This document shows, one piece after another, positions 1-7,882 of a stretch of 64,000 bases of DNA. The stretch spans positions 124,001-188,000 of the forward strand of contig NZ_JNZS01000008.1 of assembly GCF_000718515.1 (NCBI RefSeq). Direction: 5' to 3'. Position numbers and translations under genes: made by a program. This stretch comes from Micromonospora parva. GTDB taxonomy: Bacteria; Actinomycetota; Actinomycetes; Mycobacteriales; Micromonosporaceae. The notes under the pieces are model-generated. The model searched no databases. It was not told where the DNA came from and saw only the letters and a list, made by a program, of their open reading frames with translations. Position 1 is the first letter of the stretch. Each line of letters opens with the position of its first letter.

Positions 1-43
1 TGATGTCTGTGAGTCATCACGATGACTCACAGACATCACGCTC
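1..43. repeat. Dispersed palindromic element, copy 1 (cut by window edge)
   Basis: The right arm CTCACAGACATCACGCTC (26-43) pairs with TGATGTCTGTGAG (1-13); the first five bases of the left arm, expected GAGCG, lie outside the window. The 12-base middle, TCATCACGATGA, is itself mostly self-complementary. The same design occurs at 43526-43571 and 58433-58480. It probably forms a long stem-loop acting as a transcription terminator or 3'-end element; the gene to its left is not visible. Confidence 0.75.
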
Positions 44-90
44 ACCAGGGACATGGCCTGCCCCCGGGGCCAGGCCGCGCCGGCCAAGCC

Positions 91-180
91 GCGCCGACGC
101 CGGGTAGGCCGAGCCGACGCCGGGTAGGCCGAGCCGACGCCGAGCCAAGCTACGCCGACGCCGAGTCAGGCCGCGCCGAC
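91..180. repeat. Degenerate 20-bp direct repeats
   Basis: CGGGTAGGCCGAGCCGACGC occurs twice in perfect tandem at 101-120 and 121-140, with degenerate partial copies on each side. This leads into the pentamer repeat that starts at about 181. No gene is supported here. Confidence 0.7.
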
Positions 181-405
181 GCCGCGCCAGGCCAGGCCAG
201 GCCAGGCCAGGCCGGGCCGGGCCAGGCTGAGCCGGGCCGGGCCAGGCTGAGCCGGGCCAGGCTGAGCCGGGCCGGGCCGGGCCAGGCCAGGCTGAGCCGG
301 GCCGGGCCAGGCTGAGCCGGGCCAGGCCAGGCTGAGCCGGGCCAGGCCAGGCTGAGCCGGGCCAGGCCAGGCTGAGCCGAGCCGGGCCAGGCTGAGCCGA
401 GCCGA
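181..405. repeat. Pentamer-based GC-rich tandem repeat (VNTR-like)
   Basis: The stretch is made almost wholly of five-base units GCCAG, GCCGG, GCTGA and GCCGA. At 281-400 they are organised into six consecutive 20-bp higher-order units of the form GCCAG-GCCAG-GCTGA-GCCGG with one-base variants. Because five is not a multiple of three and the units lack stop codons, several frames on both strands stay open and give repetitive Pro/Ala/Gly/Leu peptides; these are not genes. It lies between the terminator of ctaD and the window edge. Confidence 0.85.
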
Positions 406-510
406 CACCGAGCCCAGGCCCTGCAGACGCTACGGAAGGCAGCCGCCGGTAAGCGGCGTGGAGCGGCTGGAGCGAGGCGAGACGCGAGAGTGACAGCGGC
501 TGGACATGGC

Positions 511-551
511 GACGGGCGCCGCTCCCGGTGTCCCCGGGGGCGGCGCCCGTC
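511..551 (-). terminator. Hairpin downstream of ctaD
   Basis: GACGGGCGCCG (511-521) pairs perfectly with CGGCGCCCGTC (541-551) around a GC-rich loop. It lies about 20 bp beyond the ctaD stop codon on the minus strand, as expected for an actinobacterial terminator without a long U tract. Confidence 0.6.
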
Positions 552-570
552 GTACTGCTGCGGTTGAGCG

Positions 571-2328
571 TCAGTGCCGATCGATGTCGCTGGCGGTGTC
601 CTCGCGGTAGCTCGCGCCACCGTCGGACTCGCTGGTGAGCGGCTTGGCGCCACCCTCCGGCGGGCCGGCCACGCTCTGGCCGGCGGCCAGCTCGGGGAAC
701 TTCGCGTCGAACGCCGGCCGCTCGGAGCGGATGCGCGGCATGCGGTCGAAGTTGCGCAGCGGCGGCGGGCTGCTGGTCGCCCACTCCAGCGAGTTGCCGT
801 GACCCCAGGGGTCGTTCACCTCGACCACCGGGCCGGTCTTGTACGACTTCCAGCAGTTGTAGATGAACGGCAGCGTGGAGATACCGGTGATGAACGCGCC
901 GATCGTGGAGATCATGTTCAGCGTGGTGAAGCCGTCGCTGGGCAGGTAGTCGGCGTAGCGGCGGGGCATGCCCTCGTTGCCGAGCCAGTGCTGCACCAGG
1001 AACGTGGTGTGGAACCCGATCATGGTGAGCCAGAAGTGCACCTTGCCCAGGCGCTCGTCGAGCATCCGGCCGAACATCTTCGGGAACCAGAAGTAGATGC
1101 CGGCGAAGACGGCGAACACGATGGTGCCGAAGAGCACGTAGTGGAAGTGCGCCACCACGAAGTATGAGTCCGACACGTGGAAGTCGATCGGCGGGCTGGC
1201 CAGCAGCACACCGGTGAGACCACCGAAGAGGAACGTGACAAGGAAGCCGACCGCCCAGAGCATGGGCGTCTCGAAGCTGATCTGGCCCCGCCACATGGTG
1301 CCGATCCAGTTGAAGAACTTCATACCGGTCGGCACGGCGATCAGGTAGCTCAGGAAGCTGAAGAACGGCAGCAGCACCTGGCCGGTGGCGAACATGTGGT
1401 GCGCCCAGACGCTCATGGAGAGCGCGGCGATCGCGACGGTCGCGGCGACCAGACCCTTGTAGCCGAAGATCGGCTTGCGGGAGAAGACCGGGATGACCTC
1501 GCTGATGATGCCGAAGAACGGCAACGCCACGATGTAGACCTCGGGGTGCCCGAAGAACCAGAACAGGTGCTGCCAGAGCATTGGCCCACCGGTTGCCGGG
1601 TCGTACACGTGCGCGCCGAGGATGCGGTCCGCGGCGAGCGCGAAGAGCGCGGCGGCCAGCAGCGGGAAGACCAGGATCACCAGAAGGCTGGTGACCAGGA
1701 TGTTCCACGTGAAGATCGGCATCCGGAACATGGTCATGCCGGGCGCGCGCAGGGTCAGCACCGTGGTGATCATGTTCACGGCGCCGAGGATGGTGCCCAG
1801 ACCGGAGATGGCCAGACCCATGATCCACATGTTGGCGCCGACGCCGGGCGAGTGCTCGACGCTGCTCAGCGGCGCGTACGCGAACCAACCGAAGTCGGCG
1901 GCGCCACCCGGGGTGATGAACCCGGCCGTCGCCATCGTCCCGCCGAACAGGTACAGCCAGTAGGCGAAGCTGTTCAACCGGGGGAAGGAGACGTCGGGCG
2001 CGCCGATCTGGATCGGCACGATGTAGTTGGCGAAGGCGAACACGATCGGCGTCGCGAAGAACAGCAACATGATCGTGCCGTGCATGGTGAAGAGCTGGTT
2101 GTACTGCTCGGGCGACAGGAACTGCAGCCCTGGCCGGGCCAGCTCAGCCCGCATGATCAGCGCCATCAGGCCGCCGATCATGAAGAACACGAACGCGGTG
2201 ACCATGTACATGATCCCGATTTGCTTCGCGTCCGTGGTTCGCAGCAGCCGCGCGATGGCCGACCCCTTGACCGGCTCCCGGACCGGCCAGGGCCGGGTCA
2301 CGACCGGCTTGGGTGCGACGGTGGTCAC
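571..2328 (-). CDS. ctaD: Cytochrome c oxidase subunit I (aa3 type)
   Basis: This is the haem-copper oxidase subunit that reduces O2 to water and pumps protons in the cytoplasmic membrane. About 585 residues with some twelve membrane segments. Visible ligand motifs are MHGT (low-spin haem a), GHPEVYI (CuB His and the His-Tyr cross-link), WAHHMF (CuB His pair) and HFHYVL (haem a3 and haem a). The C-terminal tail is hydrophilic. An upstream in-frame ATG at 2364 exists, but GTG at 2328 follows a GGAGG at a six-base spacing and gives the family-like start MTTVAPKP, so it is chosen. Subunits II and III are not in the window; in actinomycetes ctaD is often separate from ctaC/ctaE. Confidence 0.97.
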   Translation of the reverse strand: MTTVAPKPVVTRPWPVREPVKGSAIARLLRTTDAKQIGIMYMVTAFVFFMIGGLMALIMRAELARPGLQFLSPEQYNQLFTMHGTIMLLFFATPIVFAFANYIVPIQIGAPDVSFPRLNSFAYWLYLFGGTMATAGFITPGGAADFGWFAYAPLSSVEHSPGVGANMWIMGLAISGLGTILGAVNMITTVLTLRAPGMTMFRMPIFTWNILVTSLLVILVFPLLAAALFALAADRILGAHVYDPATGGPMLWQHLFWFFGHPEVYIVALPFFGIISEVIPVFSRKPIFGYKGLVAATVAIAALSMSVWAHHMFATGQVLLPFFSFLSYLIAVPTGMKFFNWIGTMWRGQISFETPMLWAVGFLVTFLFGGLTGVLLASPPIDFHVSDSYFVVAHFHYVLFGTIVFAVFAGIYFWFPKMFGRMLDERLGKVHFWLTMIGFHTTFLVQHWLGNEGMPRRYADYLPSDGFTTLNMISTIGAFITGISTLPFIYNCWKSYKTGPVVEVNDPWGHGNSLEWATSSPPPLRNFDRMPRIRSERPAFDAKFPELAAGQSVAGPPEGGAKPLTSESDGGASYREDTASDIDRH

Positions 2329-2458
2329 GAGTGGCCTCCGGTTCTCGGTTGTCCCGCTCGGCACACGCTGGTTATCGGCGGGCCGTCATCCGCAAGGAGG
2401 ATAGTCCCCGGCAGGTCGCAGCGCCGCGTGGGGTGGCGTGACACGATCTACAACGGGC

Positions 2459-3565
2459 CTACAGCGGGCCGAGCAGGAGCCGGTAGTGCTCCCCGAAGAT
2501 CCGGTCGCCGCGTCCGCGCAGCAGCGGGTCGCGCAGCGCCGGGGGCACGTCCCTGGTCCGGTTGCGGTCCCGGGTCCGGTCCCGCACCCATCGGGTACGC
2601 GGGCGGCGACGGCTCTCGTACGCCACCAGCGCCGCCTCCACGCTGTTGGCGGCGCGCAGCGACTCGGCCAGCACCACGGCGTCCTCCAACGCCATGGCCG
2701 CGCCCTGCGACAGCGTCGGGGCGGTGGCGTGCGCCGCGTCGCCGACCAGCAGCACGCGCCCCCGGTGCCAACGGCCCAGCTCCACCTCGTCGGTGATCCC
2801 GACGTGCACCTCGTCGAGCGCCGCCAGCACCTCGGGCACCGGGCCGCGGTAGTCGGCGAAGAGGTCCCGCAGCCGCGCGAGGGGGTCGGCGGGTTCCTCG
2901 GTGCCGGCCTCGTCGGCGTAGAGGTGCAGTCGCCCGGCGCCGATCGGCACCATCAGGAACCCGGAGCGCTGGCCGAGCAGTGCGGTCCACTCGGTGACCG
3001 GTGGGCCGTCGCGCAGGACGGCCCGGTAGACCACCTGCCCGACCGGGCGCGGCGGCCCGCCGAGGGCGGCCAGCGCGCGGACCGAGGACCGTGGCCCGTC
3101 GGCGCCGATGACCAGGTCGTACTCGGTGGTGGTGCCGTCGGTGAAGGTGACGCCCACCGCGCCAGGGAGCAGGTCCAGGGTGCGGACCTCGGCGCCGTGC
3201 CGGACCGCGCCGCCGGCACCGCTGAGCAGCACCCGGTGCAGGTCGGCGCGGGGTAGTGCCCGGCACTCGCCGACGCCGGCCCAGAGGGCGTCGAGGTCGA
3301 CCTCGCAGAGTTGCGCGCCCGCGGCGTCGAAGAACCGCTGCCGGTGGATCACCTGCCCGACCGGCCGGACCGGGTCGTGCAGGTCGAGCCGGTGCAGTGC
3401 GCGGGCGGCGTTGCCGGGCAGGTAGAGACCGGTCTCGGTGGACTCCCCCGGTGGCAGCTTGTCGGTGACGTCGGGCCGGAAGCCCGCCAGGCGCAGCGCC
3501 CGGGCTACGGACAGGCCGGCGATGCCCGCGCCGACGACGAGGATGCGCAGGGGGGAGCCACCCAT
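2459..3565 (-). CDS. FAD-dependent monooxygenase (UbiH/kynurenine-hydroxylase-like)
   Basis: Flavoprotein of the p-hydroxybenzoate-hydroxylase fold, 368 residues, expected to hydroxylate an aromatic or polycyclic substrate with NAD(P)H and O2. The N-terminal dinucleotide motif VVGAGIAGLSVARAL, the central VIGADGPRS (DG motif) and the C-terminal GDAAHATAPTLSQGA (GD motif contacting FAD ribityl) are all present, so it looks intact. ATG at 3565 is chosen because the Rossmann strand starts seven residues later and a GGAGG lies 11 bases upstream; the frame runs open further upstream without family-like sequence. It diverges from the GH12 gene. The substrate cannot be told from sequence. Confidence 0.88.
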   Translation of the reverse strand: MGGSPLRILVVGAGIAGLSVARALRLAGFRPDVTDKLPPGESTETGLYLPGNAARALHRLDLHDPVRPVGQVIHRQRFFDAAGAQLCEVDLDALWAGVGECRALPRADLHRVLLSGAGGAVRHGAEVRTLDLLPGAVGVTFTDGTTTEYDLVIGADGPRSSVRALAALGGPPRPVGQVVYRAVLRDGPPVTEWTALLGQRSGFLMVPIGAGRLHLYADEAGTEEPADPLARLRDLFADYRGPVPEVLAALDEVHVGITDEVELGRWHRGRVLLVGDAAHATAPTLSQGAAMALEDAVVLAESLRAANSVEAALVAYESRRRPRTRWVRDRTRDRNRTRDVPPALRDPLLRGRGDRIFGEHYRLLLGPL

Positions 3566-3799
3566 GGTGGTGTACGCCTCCGGAGGGGGAGCGGCACGCG
3601 TTGGAGGCAACACGCTACTCGGAGCGATCGGCGCACACCAGGCCCAATCGGCCCGCACCCCGCCGCTCGTCGGCGACCCGTGCCGTTTGGCCGGCCGGCC
3701 GTCGCCGGCCGTAAGGCGGGGATGGCAATCCTCACAATTTGCCAGTTCAACCCCGACGGTTGCGCGTCAGTTTCAGACATGTAAATGTGTCGTTGAGCG

Positions 3800-3813
3800 T
3801 GGGAGCGCTCCCG
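3800..3813. promoter_or_regulatory. CebR/CelR-like LacI-family operator
   Basis: TGGGAGCGCTCCCG differs by one base from the 14-bp palindrome TGGGAGCGCTCCCA recognised by CebR/CelR regulators of cellulase and cellobiose genes in Streptomyces and Thermobifida. It sits 50 bp upstream of the GH12 cellulase start, so cello-oligosaccharide induction of that gene is likely. The regulator gene is not in this window. Confidence 0.8.
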
Positions 3814-3863
3814 CACTGCCCCACCACATCCGGCGCCCGGCACGCGCCGAGTCAAGGAGCGTC

Positions 3864-4988
3864 ATGAAACGTCAACTTCGGGCCCTGGCCGTCGCCGGGT
3901 TGCTGGTCGCCAGTTCCCTGGTGGCCGTGACCTTCGGCGGCACCGCCTCCGCCGACACCCTGATCTGCGAACAGTACGGCTCGACCACCATCCAGGGCCG
4001 CTACGTCGTGCAGAACAACCGCTGGGGCACCACCGCCCAGCAGTGCATCAACGTCACCAGCAGCGGCTTCGAGATCACCACCCTGAACGGCAGCAGCCCC
4101 ACCAACGGCGCGCCCACCGCGTACCCCTCGGTGTTCTTCGGTTGCCACTACACCAACTGCTCCCCCGGCACGAACCTGCCGATCCAGGTGAGCCAGATCA
4201 GCAGCGCCACCAGCAGCATCTCCTACCGCTACGTCAGCGGCGCCACCTACAACGCGTCGTACGACATCTGGCTGGACCCGTCGCCGAAGCGGGACGGGGT
4301 GAACCAGATGGAGATCATGATCTGGCTCAACCGGCAGGGCCCGATCCAGCCCATCGGCTCGGTGGTCGGCACGACGAACCTGGCCGGCCGCACCTGGGAG
4401 GTCTGGCGGGGCAGCAACGGCTCCAACAACGTCATCTCGTACGTCGCGCAGTCGGCGATCTCCAGCCTGAACTTCAGCGTGCTGGACTTCATCAACGACA
4501 CCCGCAACCGGGGCGCGATCACCAACTCCTGGTATCTGACCAGCATCCAGGCCGGCTTCGAGCCGTGGCAGGGCGGCGTCGGCCTGGCCGTGACGTCGTT
4601 CTCGGCCAACGTCAACGGCGGCGGCAACCCCACCAACCCGCCGCCGACCACGCCGCCGCCGGGCGGTGGCGCGAGCTGCGCGGTGAAGTACACGGCGAAC
4701 TCGTGGAACAACGGCTTCACCGCCGACGTGCAGATCACCAACACCGGGTCCAGCGCGATCAACGGCTGGACGATGAACTACAACCTGCCCAGCGGGCAGA
4801 CCGTCACCAACGCCTGGAACGCCACGGTGAGTCAGAGCGGGTCCGCGGTGACCGCCCGGAACGTGAGCCACAACGGGTCCATCGCACCCGGGGGCACTGC
4901 CAGCTTCGGCTACCAGGGGACGGTGAACGGGTCGTACTCGTCGCCGAGCAGCTTCTCGCTCAACGGGGCAACCTGCTCCCGCAACTGA
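3864..4988 (+). CDS. Secreted endoglucanase, GH12 catalytic domain plus CBM2
   Basis: A 374-residue exported beta-1,4-glucanase. Residues 1-30 are a signal peptide (MKRQLRALAV..., cut after ASA). Residues 31-250 are the GH12 jelly roll; the nucleophile and acid/base are probably Glu150 in NQMEIMIWLN and Glu233 in GFEPWQGG. A Pro/Thr/Gly linker (about 252-270) joins a C-terminal CBM2 starting at SCAVKYTANSWNNGF, with the surface Trp residues and the terminal Cys typical of cellulose-binding CBM2a. ATG 3864 is preceded by AAGGAG at 3854-3859; longer in-frame starts would bury the signal peptide. A CebR-like operator lies just upstream and strong hairpins follow. Confidence 0.94.
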   Translation: MKRQLRALAVAGLLVASSLVAVTFGGTASADTLICEQYGSTTIQGRYVVQNNRWGTTAQQCINVTSSGFEITTLNGSSPTNGAPTAYPSVFFGCHYTNCSPGTNLPIQVSQISSATSSISYRYVSGATYNASYDIWLDPSPKRDGVNQMEIMIWLNRQGPIQPIGSVVGTTNLAGRTWEVWRGSNGSNNVISYVAQSAISSLNFSVLDFINDTRNRGAITNSWYLTSIQAGFEPWQGGVGLAVTSFSANVNGGGNPTNPPPTTPPPGGGASCAVKYTANSWNNGFTADVQITNTGSSAINGWTMNYNLPSGQTVTNAWNATVSQSGSAVTARNVSHNGSIAPGGTASFGYQGTVNGSYSSPSSFSLNGATCSRN

Positions 4989-4997
4989 CCTGACGGC

Positions 4998-5088
4998 TGG
5001 GGGCGTGACCGTCCGTCGCGCCCCCACCGCAAACGGAAGCGGGCCACCGGGAGGAGTCAGGGCGTGCGCGGAGCCGCGCACGCCCTGA
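4998..5088. terminator. Tandem hairpins between convergent genes
   Basis: Two stem-loops: an 8-bp stem (4998-5005 with 5019-5026) and a 15-bp perfect stem, TCAGGGCGTGCGCGG (5057-5071) with CCGCGCACGCCCTGA (5074-5088). They lie between the GH12 gene on the plus strand and the hypothetical gene ending at 5110 on the minus strand, so they can serve both. Confidence 0.75.
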
Positions 5089-5109
5089 TCCGTCCCCCCA
5101 GACGACGAT

Positions 5110-5604
5110 TCAGAATGAACCAAAGAACCGATCCCACCAGTCAGGTTCCCCGGAACCGTGGAAGCGCAGGTGGGCAACTCCGTCATAGCGGCTCATCAAG
5201 AGTTCTTCCGGAATCACCAGGTGTCCCGAGCCGACGAGAGCCTGCTTGACCTCTTCGAGGTCGCTGGCGTCCAGTGCGCCTTCGGCGCATGCCTCGTCGG
5301 TGCTCAGAAAGGCACCGGGGTTGTCGGCGGCGACCATGGCCAACGGCTTGAACTTGCTCACCAGGACGACGATCCGCGTTCCGCTGACCGTAGATTCCCC
5401 CGGCACTTCGATCCGCGCGTACTGTGCGGAGTCTTGAATGTCTCGCTCGATCTCGCAACTCGTCGAGAAGCGAGACTCGATATCTGCGGCGAGGATGCCG
5501 CACGAGGCCGCAAGCTCCGTTCTGCTGTAGCCAGCGGGAAACTCCAGCCATTCGGGATCATCGAGGCGACGTAACACCGCCATCAGGTTCGCATCTCGCT
5601 CCAT
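5110..5604 (-). CDS. Hypothetical protein
   Basis: A 164-residue protein that I do not recognise. It is soluble, acidic, with no membrane segment, ending DWWDRFFGSF. The middle (about residues 70-110) reads as a small alpha/beta domain (GTRIVVLVSKFKPLAMVAADN). ATG 5604 is chosen because the upstream in-frame sequence runs into the terminator hairpin at 5653-5691. Base composition is lower in GC than its neighbours and includes codons uncommon here, suggesting transfer. It stands alone between two terminators. Confidence 0.65.
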   Translation of the reverse strand: MERDANLMAVLRRLDDPEWLEFPAGYSRTELAASCGILAADIESRFSTSCEIERDIQDSAQYARIEVPGESTVSGTRIVVLVSKFKPLAMVAADNPGAFLSTDEACAEGALDASDLEEVKQALVGSGHLVIPEELLMSRYDGVAHLRFHGSGEPDWWDRFFGSF

Positions 5605-5652
5605 GACTCTCCTGCTCAGCTCCCACCCTGCGGAGATCCACTCGGCTTCCGT

Positions 5653-5691
5653 GAAGTCGGGGCATCCTCGCACGTGGGATGCCCCGACTTC
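5653..5691 (-). terminator. Strong hairpin downstream of amidase gene
   Basis: GAAGTCGGGGCATCC (5653-5667) pairs perfectly over 15 bp with GGATGCCCCGACTTC (5677-5691), loop of nine bases. It lies 65 bp past the amidase stop on the minus strand and just upstream of the next gene. Confidence 0.8.
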
Positions 5692-5756
5692 CTGAAAGGC
5701 GAGCGGATCAAGACCGGGCCGGGCCGCGTCAAGCCCGGGCGGGGCCGCGTCGGAGG

Positions 5757-6722
5757 TCAGACGCGGGTGAGGCGTACCGCGTCGGCGATGACCAGGCCGC
5801 TGGAGCTGCTCCACCGGCTCACACCGACCCGGTTGGCGTCGCCCGCCGGCAGGGCGAACGTGCCGAGGGCGCGCCACTGCCCGCCGGTGGCCCGTTGGTC
5901 GACCCGGACGGTCTGGTTGCCGCTGCTGGTGGCGACGATGTACGGGGCGGCGCTGTTGTAGCCCGAGTTCGCCGGCCACCAGGCCTCGACCCGGTAGTTG
6001 CCGGCGGCCGGGACGTTGAACCGGTACCAGGCGACATCGCTGGCGGCGACCGGTTCGGCGTAGCGGTAGTCAGCCCCGTAGCGCTGACTGGAGTACGACG
6101 ACACGCCCCAGTTGGCGCTGGCGGTGAACCGACCGCTGGTGGTGTTGTCCACGGTTGCGGACCAGGTCGTGCCGCCGCCGGCCATCTTCGCCGCCACGTC
6201 GGCGCGCATGACGTTCAGGTCGATGAAGGACGGGTCGATCTTGCCGGTGGTGCTGGTCTCCCGGTGGCCCCGGGCGTAGCTGCTGTCCCGGCCGAGGCGG
6301 GTGAGCACGGCGGCGGTGGCGGCGACCGACGCGTTGTACTGCGCGGCCGTCATCTCCTGGTTGACGCCGTTGTAGTCGATCTCCCACCCGATCATCAGGG
6401 TGTTGCCGTCCCCGGACGGGATCGGTCCACTACCGCCGCTGACCCCGGCGTGGTTGCAGCGGCCGGCGGAGATGACGTGGAAGACGCCGTTGTAGTCGAC
6501 GAGCGCCTGGCACAGCGGCCCCGGCAGGTCGGAGCGGCCGTTGATGCAGATGCCGAGGGCCGGGTGCGGGTTGCTGGCGCTCGAGGTCGAGGCGGTGTGG
6601 TGCCAGAGCACTCCGATCGGGTCGAAGGAGCCGGGGCGCATCCGGTTGAGCCAGTCGCCCTCGACGACGACCTGGACCCCGGCGGCCCGCAGCACGTCCA
6701 CCAGCCAGGGGATCGTCGCCAT
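5757..6722 (-). CDS. N-acetylmuramoyl-L-alanine amidase with C-terminal golvesin/Xly-like domain
   Basis: Peptidoglycan amidase, 321 residues from ATG 6722. Residues about 1-165 are an amidase_2/PGRP-type domain: first zinc ligand in GVLWHHTAS, later ligands in YARGHRETSTTGKIDPSF (His and Asp), with the catalytic-region Lys in GKIDP. Residues about 175-321 form a beta-sandwich of the golvesin/Xly CBD type (WSATVDNTTSGRFTAS... WYRFNVPAAGNYRVEAWW), commonly attached to secreted hydrolases. This frame has no signal peptide of its own; a signal peptide is encoded immediately upstream in another frame (6722..6874), with the stop and start sharing one base. See the findings for the possible frameshift. 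Confidence 0.9.
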   Translation of the reverse strand: MATIPWLVDVLRAAGVQVVVEGDWLNRMRPGSFDPIGVLWHHTASTSSASNPHPALGICINGRSDLPGPLCQALVDYNGVFHVISAGRCNHAGVSGGSGPIPSGDGNTLMIGWEIDYNGVNQEMTAAQYNASVAATAAVLTRLGRDSSYARGHRETSTTGKIDPSFIDLNVMRADVAAKMAGGGTTWSATVDNTTSGRFTASANWGVSSYSSQRYGADYRYAEPVAASDVAWYRFNVPAAGNYRVEAWWPANSGYNSAAPYIVATSSGNQTVRVDQRATGGQWRALGTFALPAGDANRVGVSRWSSSSGLVIADAVRLTRV

Positions 6723-6874
6723 CAGGCGTCCGCGAGCAGGTCGGCGAGGCACTCGGCCTTCGGCGCGGCGCTGGCCGGGGCGGGTCGGGCGACGACGGTC
6801 AGCGCGGCGACCAGTAGGGCGGGGATGCCCAGCACCCCACGGCGGCGCAGACGGACGGATGGTGATCGGGTCAT
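6722..6874 (-). CDS. Short signal-peptide ORF preceding the amidase (probable split 5' end)
   Basis: ATG 6874 has a good ribosome binding site, GGAGG six bases upstream. It encodes 50 residues: MTRSPSVRLRRRGVLGIPAL, a hydrophobic core, and a cleavage-like PASAAP, then KAECLADLLADA and a stop. The stop TGA shares its last A with the ATG of the amidase (TGATG at 6724-6720). Either the amidase is translationally coupled to this peptide and stays inside, or, more likely, one indel has separated the export signal from its enzyme. Confidence 0.6.
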   Translation of the reverse strand: MTRSPSVRLRRRGVLGIPALLVAALTVVARPAPASAAPKAECLADLLADA

Positions 6875-6967
6875 GGCGATCCTCCAGCGACGGCGGGCAC
6901 GAACGGATCGACGAACGTGATGACGGGCACGCTATACCGTCACGTACGTCGATGTCGATACCCTTCA

Positions 6968-6986
6968 TCAGCGGGTCACCCGCTGA
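6968..6986 (-). terminator. Small hairpin after aldo/keto reductase
   Basis: TCAGCGGG (6968-6975) pairs with CCCGCTGA (6979-6986), three-base loop, 14 bp past the stop of the reductase gene on the minus strand. Confidence 0.45.
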
Positions 6987-6999
6987 AGGAATCCGCCGA

Positions 7000-7788
7000 T
7001 CAGCCCTCGCCGAGCGCGTCGATGTCGCGCATCTCCTCCGCCGTCAGCGAGAAGTGGAAGACGTCGAAGTTGGCGGTGATCCGCTCCGGGGTCACCGACT
7101 TCGGAATCGCCACGATCTCGTGGTCGATGTGCCACCGCAGCACCACCTGCGCGGGCGAGACGCCGTGCGCGGCGGCGATCCTGACCAGCACCGGGTCACT
7201 GAGGTCACTGGTCTTGAACGGGCTGTACCCCTCCAGCACCACACCCCGGTCCCGGTGCTCGGCGTGCCGCTGCCGGTCGTACAGCGCGGGGCTCCACTCG
7301 ATCTGGTTGACCGCCGGGTTCTCCTCGGTGGACTGGATCAGCTCGTCGATCTGAGCGGTGCTGTAGTTGCTGACGCCGATGGCCCGGGTGAGATTCTCGT
7401 CCCGGGCGGCGATCAGCTCCCGCCAGAGCGGGATGCTGTCGGCCGGCGACCTCGGCGGCCAGTGGATCAGCCAGAGGTCCAGGTGGTCGACGCCGAGCGC
7501 CTCCAGGCTGGCCTCCAGCGTCTGCCGCTCCCGGCCCACCTGGTTGGGCGGCAGCTTGGTGGTGATGAAGACGTCCTCCCGGCGCAGCCCGCTCTCGCGC
7601 ACCGCACGGCCGACCTCCCGCTCGTTGCCGTACACGGTGGCGGTGTCGAGGTGCCGGTAGCCGGTGTCGAGCGCCGCCAGCACGGCGTCGTACCCGGCCT
7701 GGCCGGTGGCCTGCCAGGTGCCGAAGCCGAGCAGGGGCATCCGCACGTCACCGGGGAGCAGGGCGGTGGGCTGGTCGGTGAGGTCCAT
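7000..7788 (-). CDS. Aldo/keto reductase (AKR5-like)
   Basis: NADPH-dependent carbonyl reductase with the (beta/alpha)8 fold, 262 residues. Signature segments: MPLLGFGTWQ, the tetrad region LDTGYRHLDTATVYGNE (Asp and Tyr), TTKLPP (Lys), and LWLIHWPP (His). AIGVSNYS and AIPKSVTPERITAN give the cofactor-binding loop. ATG 7788 starts the classic N-terminus. It is close to the amidase gene on the same strand but separated by a hairpin, and diverges from the phosphoesterase gene. One of three aldo/keto reductases in the window, the closest relative being 42640..43491. Confidence 0.93.
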   Translation of the reverse strand: MDLTDQPTALLPGDVRMPLLGFGTWQATGQAGYDAVLAALDTGYRHLDTATVYGNEREVGRAVRESGLRREDVFITTKLPPNQVGRERQTLEASLEALGVDHLDLWLIHWPPRSPADSIPLWRELIAARDENLTRAIGVSNYSTAQIDELIQSTEENPAVNQIEWSPALYDRQRHAEHRDRGVVLEGYSPFKTSDLSDPVLVRIAAAHGVSPAQVVLRWHIDHEIVAIPKSVTPERITANFDVFHFSLTAEEMRDIDALGEG

Positions 7789-7882
7789 GAGGTCCGTTCT
7801 ACCCCGCCGCGCCCCCGACCGCCGAGTGAACCGGACACTGGGGCGTCCAGCGCACCGGTCGGTTTTGCCGGAGAATGCGGGT

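Noticed and set aside
17..653. Several long open frames on both strands rich in Pro, Ala, Gly and Leu
   Set aside because: They are produced by the pentamer repeat and by the antisense of ctaD; no start signal and no family-like sequence.
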